In this document: piece by piece, positions 7,516 to 13,252 of the stretch
Layout of the letters: every line of letters begins with the position of its first letter
Numbering within the stretch: position 1 is the stretch's first letter
NCBI GenBank assembly: GCA_022729615.1
Contig: DZAQ01000033.1
Location: 1 to 13,252 of the forward strand
Direction of reading: 5' to 3'
Length of the DNA: 13,252 nt
Source: Sulfurovum sp.
GTDB taxonomy: Bacteria; Campylobacterota; Campylobacteria; Campylobacterales; Sulfurovaceae
The notes under the pieces: model-generated
The model's database searches: none
Told to the model about the DNA's origin: nothing
What the model saw: the letters and a program-made list of their open reading frames with translations, nothing else
Position numbers and translations under genes: made by a program

Positions 7516-7836
7516 GGCTTTGCCAAACTCATCGGCTCGCATCACGATTTTTTGGAAATCAACCACCCTCTCCTCTTTGATCACCAACCCCTCATCCGTG
7601 AGCAGTTTGATTTTTTCCGAAGTCCCTTCGGCATACCCGCCCACACTCCCGTCTCTTCTCACGACTCTATGACAAGGATGGCTCTCTTTGGGGTAGGGAT
7701 TTTTGTTCATTGCATTCCCGACCGCGCGGTATGCCTTGGCGCCTAGGGCGTGGGCTATCTCTTTGTAGGTAGTGACTCGACCCGAAGGGATCTCTTGAAG
7801 CAGCGCGTAGCAGCGCTCATCAAACCCTTTGCCCAT
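7501..7836 (-). CDS. MGMT-family protein (stand-alone DNA-binding/active-site domain, Cys retained)
   Basis: A 111-residue protein equal to the C-terminal domain of O6-alkylguanine-DNA alkyltransferases, without the usual N-terminal domain. Seen: the helix-turn-helix region IPSGRVTTYKEIAHALG at 16-32, RAVGNAMNKNP at 37-47 with Arg38 as the likely arginine finger and Asn46 as the hinge, PCHRVV at 54-59 with the alkyl-acceptor position Cys55, and GGY at 66-68. Canonical alkyltransferase-like (ATL) proteins of this size have Trp at that position and only flag alkylated guanine for excision repair; here Cys is kept, so true methyl transfer is possible. The ATG lies 17 bases inside the end of murI, which suggests translational coupling as the third gene after rho and murI. 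The family is firm; catalytic activity is undecided. Confidence 0.85.
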   Translation of the reverse strand: MGKGFDERCYALLQEIPSGRVTTYKEIAHALGAKAYRAVGNAMNKNPYPKESHPCHRVVRRDGSVGGYAEGTSEKIKLLTDEGLVIKEERVVDFQKIVMRADEFGKASNAR

Positions 7837-8578
7837 CTTCGCCTAGCCATACTTTGGCGACTTTTCTCAGCCCCTCGACATTGTCAGAAGCAAAGATCTT
7901 GAGCTGGCTCTCTTTGGAGCTAGTAGTAAATCCATACTGCTCCACGAGATACTCCACGATCGCCTCGCCTGAATGGATCATCAGTGGGACATTATCAAAA
8001 TAGCCGCTCATCTCCTTGGCGATCAGCGGAAAGTGGGTACATCCGAGAATGACGGCGGCTGGCGGCGGGATATCTTTGAAGTAGTAAGCCATCATCTCAT
8101 TGAGAAGCGGACCCTCAAATATCCCCTCCTCGACAAGCGGAACAAAGAGTCCTGTCTGCATCGCAGTCAAATGGCGGTAGCCAAGATCCTGCAACGCCGT
8201 TTGGTATCGTCCGGATGCGATAGTCGCGCGCGTTCCCGTGATCAATATCTCGCTATTTTTGTCACTGAGTCTGTTTTGCACTGCTCGGATTCCCGGCTCG
8301 ATCACCCCGACCACTCCATAACGGCTCGCTTCACGCATCTCATCAAGCGCATACGCACTCACGGTATTGCACGCCGTGATCAGCAGATCGATATCAAAAT
8401 TATTGAAAAACTCCAGCGCCTCAAGCGAGTATCGGATGATGGTATTTTTATCCTTCGTCCCATAGGGAACTCTCGCAGTATCCCCATAGTAGATGATCTC
8501 ATCAAAAAGCCGGTGCTCCAATAGCGACTTGACGACACTCAGCCCGCCTACACCCGAATCAAAAACACCGACTTTCAA
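7820..8578 (-). CDS. murI: Glutamate racemase
   Basis: Cofactor-independent cytoplasmic enzyme that makes D-glutamate for peptidoglycan precursors. The 252 residues are typical. Seen: FDSGVGGLSV at 6-15 with Asp7 and Ser8 at the active site, YYGDTARVPYG at 30-40, the first catalytic cysteine in TACNT (Cys70) and the second in GCTHFPL (Cys180, with His182). The N-terminus begins MKVGVFDSG, exactly where family members begin, and the codon there is TTG; no in-frame ATG fits. The start lies three bases after the rho stop (gap 8579-8581), with only a weak AAGG about ten bases upstream inside rho, so expression probably depends on coupling to rho translation. rho directly followed by murI is also the order I recall in Helicobacter pylori. 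Confidence 0.96.
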   Translation of the reverse strand: MKVGVFDSGVGGLSVVKSLLEHRLFDEIIYYGDTARVPYGTKDKNTIIRYSLEALEFFNNFDIDLLITACNTVSAYALDEMREASRYGVVGVIEPGIRAVQNRLSDKNSEILITGTRATIASGRYQTALQDLGYRHLTAMQTGLFVPLVEEGIFEGPLLNEMMAYYFKDIPPPAAVILGCTHFPLIAKEMSGYFDNVPLMIHSGEAIVEYLVEQYGFTTSSKESQLKIFASDNVEGLRKVAKVWLGEDGQRV

Positions 8579-8581
8579 GGG

Positions 8582-9913
8582 TTACGCGCCTTCATTCATG
8601 ATGGAGAGGAACTCTTCATTTGATTTGGTCTTGAGCATTTTGGAGTAGAGGAATTTCAAACCTTCGACCTCTTCCATATTTTGCATCGCGTTGCGAAGCG
8701 CCCACACCTTCTGGAGAGTCTCCGGACCGACCAGAAGCTCCTCTTTGCGGGTTCCCGATTTGGTCACATCGATAGCCGGATAGATCCTGCGGTCTGCCAC
8801 ATGTCGGTTGAGCACCACTTCGGAGTTACCCGTACCTTTGAACTCTTCGAAGATGACCTCATCCATACGGCTCCCCGTCTCGATAAGCGCCGTTGCGATG
8901 ATCGTCAGACTTCCGCCCTCTTCGATATTTCTTGCCGCGCCGAAAAAGCGTTTTGGTTTATGCAGCGCATTGGCATCCACCCCGCCCGAAAGCACCTTGC
9001 CCGAGCTTGGCGTCACGGTATTGTAAGCACGCGCCAAACGGGTGATACTGTCGAGTAAGATCACGACATCCTTGCCGAGCTCAACGCGTCGTTTCGCCTT
9101 CTCGATCACCATCTCCGCTGTACGCACATGGTTTTGCGCAGGAAGATCAAAGGTGGAGCTATAGACCTCACCTTTGACAGATCGCTGCATATCGGTGACC
9201 TCTTCGGGTCGCTCATCCACAAGCAGCACCATCAAAGAGGCATCTGGGTTATTGTGAGTGATCCCGTGTGCCAGCTCTTTGAGAAGCTCGGTTTTCCCCG
9301 TCCTTGGAGGCGCTACGACGAGAGCCCTCTGTCCTTTGCCGATAGGGGTGAAGAGGTCAAGGATACGGCCGGTGAGTTTCATCGGATTGTACTCAAGTTT
9401 GAGCTGCTCATTGGCATAAAGCGGCGTGAGGTTATCAAAAAGCGGTCGGAGCTTCGATTTTTCTGGCGGAAGATAGTTGATCGCCTCGATCTTGAGAAGC
9501 GCGTAATACTTCTCTTGCTCTTTGGGCTCCCGCACTTGACCCGTGACGATATCGCCGTTTCGCAGAGCAAATCGCTTGATCTGCGTCGCGCTCACATAGG
9601 TATCATTCTCTGAGTTGGCGAAGTTGCCGTCACTTGAGCGCAAAAAGCCATACCCGTCGCCCATCACCTCCAAAATACCCGTAAAGAGGATGAAACCGCC
9701 TTGACTCACTTGTGACTTCAAAATCTCAAAGATCAAATCTTTTCGTTGAAATTCATTGGGGTTTTCGACATTGACCTCTCGTGCGATCTCTACGAGCTCT
9801 GTGAGCGGTTTTTGCTGGAGCATCTCGATCTTGTAGCCATCGACAGGCACATGGGTTCTATTGTTTTTTCTATTGGACTGGGGGTTGCCGTTGGATTGTT
9901 TTGTTTCGCTCAT
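8582..9913 (-). CDS. rho: Transcription termination factor Rho
   Basis: Hexameric RNA-dependent ATPase/translocase that ends transcription. The 443 residues are close to the epsilonproteobacterial length I recall (about 438). A basic N-terminus (about 1-30) precedes the Rho-N region, then the cold-shock-like RNA-binding fold around 74-145 (GILEVMGDGYGFLR at 79-92). ATPase core: Walker A PPRTGKTE at 202-209, DERPEEVTD at 233-241, Walker B ILLDSITR at 285-292 with Asp288, the Q-loop region LSGGVDANALHKPKRFFGAAR at 308-328, and the R-loop/arginine-finger region up to SGTRKEELL. The frame is open back to a TTG at 9943, but the ATG at 9913 has AAGAGGA just upstream and is preferred. It is the first gene of a rho-murI-MGMT operon and has a long leader. 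Confidence 0.97.
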   Translation of the reverse strand: MSETKQSNGNPQSNRKNNRTHVPVDGYKIEMLQQKPLTELVEIAREVNVENPNEFQRKDLIFEILKSQVSQGGFILFTGILEVMGDGYGFLRSSDGNFANSENDTYVSATQIKRFALRNGDIVTGQVREPKEQEKYYALLKIEAINYLPPEKSKLRPLFDNLTPLYANEQLKLEYNPMKLTGRILDLFTPIGKGQRALVVAPPRTGKTELLKELAHGITHNNPDASLMVLLVDERPEEVTDMQRSVKGEVYSSTFDLPAQNHVRTAEMVIEKAKRRVELGKDVVILLDSITRLARAYNTVTPSSGKVLSGGVDANALHKPKRFFGAARNIEEGGSLTIIATALIETGSRMDEVIFEEFKGTGNSEVVLNRHVADRRIYPAIDVTKSGTRKEELLVGPETLQKVWALRNAMQNMEEVEGLKFLYSKMLKTKSNEEFLSIMNEGA

Positions 9914-9916
9914 TAT

Positions 9917-9923
9917 TCCTCTT
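9917..9923 (-). promoter_or_regulatory. Shine-Dalgarno that fixes the rho start
   Basis: AAGAGGA on the minus strand, three bases before the ATG at 9913. It supports this start over the TTG at 9943, which would add ten residues and begin inside a palindrome. Confidence 0.65.
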
Positions 9924-9931
9924 GTTGAACA

Positions 9932-9945
9932 TATTGATATCAATA
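9932..9945 (-). repeat. Perfect 14-bp palindrome in the rho leader
   Basis: TATTGATATCAATA is identical on both strands and lies between the rho promoter and the rho Shine-Dalgarno. As DNA it could be an operator; as RNA it could form a five-pair hairpin with an ATAT loop, eight bases before the Shine-Dalgarno. The half-sites TTGAT/ATCAA resemble FNR/CRP half-sites but lack the four-base spacer. Confidence 0.5.
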
Positions 9946-10021
9946 CAGTGTGGGAGATGGTATACCGGATAAAGAGCAGGTACTATCCCCTTGCCCCTCG
10001 ATCTGAGTATGTAGTGGCAAC

Positions 10022-10027
10022 ATTATA
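10022..10027 (-). promoter_or_regulatory. Probable -10 element for the rho operon
   Basis: TATAAT on the minus strand in GATTATAATG, preceded five bases upstream by a run of six T (10032-10037), the T-rich upstream pattern of Campylobacterota promoters. Transcription would start near 10015 and leave a leader of about 100 nt before the rho ATG. Confidence 0.65.
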
Positions 10028-10031
10028 ATCT

Positions 10032-10058
10032 AAAAAACTTAAAGGATGCCAAAATCCT
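10032..10058 (-). terminator. Intrinsic terminator after the four-helix membrane protein gene
   Basis: On the minus strand AGGAT, starting inside the stop codon, pairs with ATCCT around a TTTGGC loop, followed by TTAAG and six T. The stem is only five pairs. Its T-tract is also the T-rich region upstream of the rho -10. Confidence 0.45.
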
Positions 10059-10449
10059 ACCCCGTCAATGCAAAATAGAGCAGCATTGGATAGAGTGATA
10101 CGCCGGTCAAAAAGAGCCATGGATCAAGCTTCGCAAAGAGCACAGCCTCTACTCCTGCATCGATCTTCCTCTCCAAAAATATCGACCTCATCAAAGCAAT
10201 CTTGAAGAAAATGTCCAGAGTTTTCAAAAGCAAAATAGCGACGATCCAGCCATTGAGCTTTCCTGTAGCCAATACCACAAAAAAGATGAAATAAAATGCC
10301 GGATGCATCAAAAAAAAGAGAAATATACTCTTTTGATAGTACCCAAACCCTCGCTCCAGCACCCCAAACAGAGTCTCGCTCCTCTGCCACCAAGCCTCGA
10401 ATAGCTCCAGTGCACCCAACAGCAATACCGACAAGAGAATAGGTTCCAT
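10057..10449 (-). CDS. Unidentified four-helix integral membrane protein
   Basis: I do not recognise this 130-residue protein. About four hydrophobic segments are visible: roughly 3-20, 41-62, 66-86 and 108-128. Between the third and fourth is a charged stretch (FLERKIDAGVEAVLFAKLD). Helix 2 holds LMHPAFYF and the first helix ends in EAWWQR. There is no cysteine pair, signal peptide or other domain that I can name. The start is the ATG at 10449, with no good Shine-Dalgarno upstream (the sequence there is pyrimidine-rich on this strand). The coding call rests on an uninterrupted frame filling the gap between rho and ccoI, coherent membrane topology and a terminator at its end. It is divergent from ccoI with only 20 bases between start codons, so shared control or a role near CcoI is possible but unproven. 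Confidence 0.75.
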   Translation of the reverse strand: MEPILLSVLLLGALELFEAWWQRSETLFGVLERGFGYYQKSIFLFFLMHPAFYFIFFVVLATGKLNGWIVAILLLKTLDIFFKIALMRSIFLERKIDAGVEAVLFAKLDPWLFLTGVSLYPMLLYFALTG

Positions 10450-10450
10450 A

Positions 10451-10457
10451 GGGAGGA
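10451..10457 (+). promoter_or_regulatory. Shine-Dalgarno-like sequence before ccoI
   Basis: GGGAGGA lies 12 bases before the proposed TTG start, longer than usual, but it is the only good ribosome-binding sequence near the first cysteine motif. An ATT start at 10467 would be nine bases away. Confidence 0.5.
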
Positions 10458-10469
10458 TTTTACTTCATT

Positions 10470-12917
10470 TTGGATAAAATCAACGATATTTTACCCGAAG
10501 GAAGCCCTTTGTCTCAAGTCGTATGCTCCCATTGTCATCTCGAATTTGATGAAAAGATGATGATCACAGAAACTGCCAAGGAGGGTCAGCCGCTCTATTT
10601 TTGCTGTAAGGGGTGCCAAGGGGTCTATCATCTCCTGGGCGAAGAGGGGTTTGGCAATTTCTACGACAAGCTCGGCGATACCAAACTCCAGCCTGCCGCT
10701 GTGATAAAGGATGATTTGGAAAAATTTGATCTTGAAGGGTTCAAAAAACGGTATATCCGATCGCATGATAATGGTTTAGAAGAGGTCAATCTCATCATTG
10801 ACGGCATCCACTGCTCCGCTTGCGTCTGGCTCAATGAAAAAGTCTTGCACAAAAAAGAGGGTATTATCGAGGCGAGTATCAACTTCACCAACAACAAAGC
10901 CAAAGTTGTCTGGGACCCGGAACTCATCAAGCTCTCCGCCATCGTGGAAACTATCCGCTCCATAGGCTACAACGCCTATCCTTATGATCCGAAACTCCAA
11001 GAGGAGCGGGCAGTCAAGACCAGAAAAGATTATTACTCCAGGATTCTTGTCGGCGTCTTCGGGACGATGAATATCATGTGGATCGCCGTCGCGCACTATG
11101 CAGGCTACTTTAGCGGGATGGAGCGGGAGTTCAAAAATATTCTCAATGTTGCAGAGTTTGCCCTCGCCACTCCCGTGCTCCTCTATAGCGGCTGGATCTT
11201 CTTTCGAGGCGCCTATTACGGGTTCAAAAACAAAACGGTCAATATGGACACACTGGTTGCATCCGGATCTATTTCCGCCTATCTCTACTCCATCTATGCG
11301 ATGATCACACAGCGCGGGGAGGTCTATTTCGATTCGGTGGTCATGATCATCACCTTTGTACTTGTAGGCAAATACCTCGAAGTTTTGAGCAAAAAACAGG
11401 CGGTGGATACTCTCGACTCGATCATGGGGAGCACTCCCACCGAGGTGACGCTCATCGATAACAATGAGAAAGTTTTGGTCAGTGTCGAAAATATCGTAAT
11501 AGGCGATATTATCGAGCTCAAACCTGGCGAAAAGGTGGTTATTGACGGCTTGCTCGTCTATTCGGAAGGCTCTTTCGATGAGAGTTCACTCACGGGAGAG
11601 AGCGAGCCCCTTTTCAAAAGAGAGGGTGATACGATACTCAGCGGTTCGATCTGCCTTGACTCGGTAGTCAGGTACCAAGCGACCAAAGACGCCTCAAGTT
11701 CGCTGCTAAGCACCATCGTCCATCTGCTCGAAGAGTCCATCACCAAAAAACCAAAGATCGAGCAGTTGGCGAACACGATCTCGGGATATTTCTCCTCTAC
11801 CATACTCCTCATCGCCCTATCGACATTCGGTGTCTGGTTTTACACAACGGGGAGTTTCGAGAAGGCGCTCATCGTCGGCATCTCCGTCATCGTCATCGCG
11901 TGCCCCTGCGCACTGGGATTGGCGACGCCGATCTCCACGCTGATCGGGCTGAGTCTGGCTGCCAAACGAGGCATCCTCTTCAAGGAGGCATCATTTTTGG
12001 AGACTATGGCGAAGAGCGATCTGCTCGCACTTGACAAAACCGGCACTATCACCGAGGGAAAACCCTCCGTCGCAGGGGCGCAATATCTCCAGGATTTTGA
12101 TCCAAACCTCCTCTACTCGCTCGTCAAAACCTCCAACCACCCCATCAGCAAAGGGGTCGCAAACTATCTTCAAACACAGCATGACGACCTTGTCGAACTC
12201 CCCCTTACCCAGTCCAAAAGCATAGAAGCCAAAGGGATCAAAGCCCTTTTTGAAGGAAGCGAGCTTATCGGAGGCAACGGGGCATTTATGGAGGAGTCGG
12301 GTATAACCGCCTCATTTCACTCAGAAAATTCGCTCTTCTTTTTCGCGATAGATGGAGAACTTGCCGCTCATTTCGAGCTGACCGATACGATCCGAGAGGA
12401 TGCGGCTGAGGCGATCGCCTCTCTCCAAGATATGGGTATCCGCGTCATCATGCTCACCGGCGATCATGACAAAAGCGCATGGAAAATAGCCCGATCTGTC
12501 GGCATCACAGAGGTTTACTCCAAGCTTCTCCCCCAAGACAAATCAGCGCTGATCGAGCGTTTCCGCCAAGAGGGGCATATCGTCGTGATGGCGGGAGACG
12601 GGATCAATGACACCATCGCACTTGCCGCGTCCGATATCGCTATCGCGATGGGGAGCGGCGCGGATATCGCTATCTCTGTGAGCGATGTCGTCCTGATCGA
12701 CGAGAGACCCAAAAGCATCTACGAAGCATACAAGATCTCCAGACGCACCTTCCGCGGCGTCAAAGAGAATATAGGCTTTTCCATCCTCTACAATGCCTTT
12801 ACCATCCCTCTGGCGGCAGCAGGCTATGTCAATCCTCTCGTCGCGGCGCTCTCGATGAGCCTAAGCTCCCTCGTCGTCGTCGCCAATGCGATGCGCATCA
12901 AACGATTGAAATTTTAG
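10470..12917 (+). CDS. ccoI: Copper-transporting P1B-type ATPase CcoI (cbb3 oxidase maturation)
   Basis: Inner-membrane Cu-exporting ATPase that supplies copper for assembly of cbb3 cytochrome c oxidase. The 815 residues carry the N-terminal cysteine-rich domain seen in CcoI/FixI-type pumps (CSHC at 19-22, CCKGC at 45-49), then a heavy-metal-associated domain with GIHCSAC at 112-118. Eight membrane segments follow, at about 189-212, 224-247, 256-279, 284-304, 438-460, 464-488, 766-784 and 788-808. Pump motifs: TGES 375-378, metal-site CPC 478-480, phosphorylated Asp522 in DKTGT, HP at 557-558, TGD 663-665, GDGIND 709-714 and MSLSS 796-800. The start appears to be TTG at 10470, 12 bases after GGAGGA; an ATT at 10467 is also in frame, and the next ATG (near 10557) would lose the first cysteine pair. 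ccoS lies just downstream in opposite orientation. CopA-like detoxification is less likely given the N-terminal domain and ccoS. Confidence 0.92.
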   Translation: MDKINDILPEGSPLSQVVCSHCHLEFDEKMMITETAKEGQPLYFCCKGCQGVYHLLGEEGFGNFYDKLGDTKLQPAAVIKDDLEKFDLEGFKKRYIRSHDNGLEEVNLIIDGIHCSACVWLNEKVLHKKEGIIEASINFTNNKAKVVWDPELIKLSAIVETIRSIGYNAYPYDPKLQEERAVKTRKDYYSRILVGVFGTMNIMWIAVAHYAGYFSGMEREFKNILNVAEFALATPVLLYSGWIFFRGAYYGFKNKTVNMDTLVASGSISAYLYSIYAMITQRGEVYFDSVVMIITFVLVGKYLEVLSKKQAVDTLDSIMGSTPTEVTLIDNNEKVLVSVENIVIGDIIELKPGEKVVIDGLLVYSEGSFDESSLTGESEPLFKREGDTILSGSICLDSVVRYQATKDASSSLLSTIVHLLEESITKKPKIEQLANTISGYFSSTILLIALSTFGVWFYTTGSFEKALIVGISVIVIACPCALGLATPISTLIGLSLAAKRGILFKEASFLETMAKSDLLALDKTGTITEGKPSVAGAQYLQDFDPNLLYSLVKTSNHPISKGVANYLQTQHDDLVELPLTQSKSIEAKGIKALFEGSELIGGNGAFMEESGITASFHSENSLFFFAIDGELAAHFELTDTIREDAAEAIASLQDMGIRVIMLTGDHDKSAWKIARSVGITEVYSKLLPQDKSALIERFRQEGHIVVMAGDGINDTIALAASDIAIAMGSGADIAISVSDVVLIDERPKSIYEAYKISRRTFRGVKENIGFSILYNAFTIPLAAAGYVNPLVAALSMSLSSLVVVANAMRIKRLKF

Positions 12918-12944
12918 AGGCTACTCGGGGCGGTACTCTTTTTT
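12916..12944 (+). terminator. Probable intrinsic terminator of ccoI, inside the end of ccoS
   Basis: AGAG-TAC (12916-12924, two bases bulged) pairs with GTACTCT (12933-12939) around a G/C-rich eight-base loop, running straight into a tract of six T (12939-12944). It begins within the ccoI stop codon and occupies the last codons of the opposing ccoS gene. Confidence 0.45.
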
Positions 12945-13148
12945 GCGTTTTGCTTCGTGCTCTTTGCGCTTCTCTTCCATCATTTTGGCATCGCGCAAAT
13001 CCTCTTCGTTGTCATACCGTGCCCCATCGATGAATTTCGAGTGGTCATCAAACTGCCCCGTTTTGACCCCCCACAAAAGCCCTATCAGCCCCAGCGCCCC
13101 CAGAAATGTCGAAACACCCAGCATCAAAATCACAACATCTCCGCTCAT
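12921..13148 (-). CDS. ccoS: cbb3-type cytochrome oxidase assembly protein CcoS
   Basis: Small single-pass membrane protein needed for cofactor insertion into cbb3 oxidase, acting together with the CcoI copper pump. The 75 residues have one membrane helix (about 5-27) followed directly by the family signature GVKTGQFDD at 27-35, then a charged lysine/glutamate-rich tail (49-72). The frame is open back to a TTG at 13154, but GAGGAG (13155-13160) touches that codon, whereas it sits six bases before the ATG at 13148; the ATG is therefore chosen. It is tail-to-tail with ccoI, three bases apart. In most bacteria ccoS follows ccoI on the same strand, so the inverted arrangement is unusual. It has its own promoter about 25 bases upstream. 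Confidence 0.9.
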   Translation of the reverse strand: MSGDVVILMLGVSTFLGALGLIGLLWGVKTGQFDDHSKFIDGARYDNEEDLRDAKMMEEKRKEHEAKRKKEYRPE

Positions 13149-13170
13149 TCGCAACTCCTCAATAAAGCCG

Positions 13171-13176
13171 ATTATA
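13171..13176 (-). promoter_or_regulatory. Probable -10 element for ccoS
   Basis: TATAAT on the minus strand in CGCTATAATCGG. It would start transcription near 13164 and give a short leader carrying the GAGGAG at 13155-13160. No -35 is evident. Confidence 0.55.
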
Positions 13177-13212
13177 GCGATTTAATACTTGCGGCATCTT
13201 TGATGGGTTAAA

Positions 13213-13226
13213 TATAGCCTGCTATA
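13213..13226 (+). repeat. Inverted repeat overlapping a plus-strand -10 element
   Basis: TATAGC-CT-GCTATA is a perfect six-base inverted repeat with a two-base spacer; its right arm runs into the TATAAT at 13223-13228. It could be a repressor operator or a chance effect of two -10-like sequences. Confidence 0.35.
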
Positions 13227-13228
13227 AT
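13223..13228 (+). promoter_or_regulatory. Probable -10 element for a gene at the right edge
   Basis: TATAAT in TGCTATAATAGT. Transcription would start near 13235. An ATG at 13247 (ATGAGG) could be the first codon of the next gene, but the window ends there and the coding region cannot be judged. Confidence 0.5.
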
Positions 13229-13252
13229 AGTACTCAAAATAGAGAGATGAGG

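Noticed and set aside
7973..8524. Plus-strand open frame of 183 codons opposite murI
   Set aside because: Antisense to the catalytic core of glutamate racemase, no ribosome-binding site and no family resemblance.
9290..9313. Rho Walker A reads PPRTGKT rather than the E. coli PPKAGKT
   Set aside because: I first took this as an odd substitution, but the same P-loop is what I recall for epsilonproteobacterial Rho, so it is lineage-typical.
9128..9613. Plus-strand open frame of 161 codons opposite rho
   Set aside because: Antisense to the highly conserved ATPase and RNA-binding regions of Rho; composition looks like a shadow frame.
1..13252. Search for CRISPR arrays, tRNA/rRNA genes, insertion sequences, phage or toxin-antitoxin genes
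   Set aside because: No spaced direct repeats, cloverleaf-like segments, transposase motifs or small paired toxin-antitoxin frames were found; the window is almost filled by recognised core genes.

Overview
The window looks like chromosomal DNA of a Campylobacterota (epsilonproteobacterial) chemolithotroph, most likely a Sulfurimonas/Sulfuricurvum-type organism; the genus is inference. Supporting signs: CcoI and CcoS (cbb3 oxidase maturation) are present; murI directly follows rho, as I recall from Helicobacter pylori; rho lies near ccoI/ccoS, as I recall from Campylobacter jejuni; Rho carries the PPRTGKT P-loop I remember from that group; and promoters show a good TATAAT-like -10 with T-rich upstream DNA but no clear -35. 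I see no tRNA, rRNA, CRISPR array, insertion sequence or phage gene. Coding density is very high and no gene-free stretch exceeds 150 bases.

Layout. (1) 34-2956, plus strand: a NarK/NasA-type nitrate transporter followed after 10 bases by a membrane-anchored protein that fuses a PP2C phosphatase to a Ser/Thr kinase; this pair is the most interesting part of the window. (2) 3081-4361, plus: single-domain malic enzyme with its own promoter. (3) 4489-7515, plus: der (ribosome assembly GTPase), trpS and a TRIC/UPF0126 membrane protein, with promoters before der and trpS. (4) 7501-9913, minus: a compact rho-murI-MGMT-like operon, transcribed from a promoter near 10025 with a leader of about 100 nt. 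(5) 10057-10449, minus: an unidentified four-helix membrane protein, head-to-head with (6) 10470-12917, plus: the copper-transporting ATPase CcoI. (7) 12921-13148, minus: ccoS, tail-to-tail with ccoI. The last 100 bases hold the ccoS promoter and a plus-strand promoter that probably serves a gene starting at or beyond the right edge.

How they fit together. Most of the window is housekeeping (translation, ribosome assembly, peptidoglycan precursor, transcription termination, DNA repair). Two themes are respiratory or nutritional: nitrate uptake with a probable built-in phospho-control protein, and copper supply and maturation of the cbb3 oxidase. Several starts had to be corrected: the kinase/phosphatase starts at 1328, rho at 9913 and ccoS at 13148, each because a Shine-Dalgarno sequence fits the inner ATG. 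murI and ccoI appear to use TTG. I found no evidence for a wholly new system; the best leads are the transporter-linked kinase/phosphatase, the ccoI-divergent unknown membrane protein and the rho leader.
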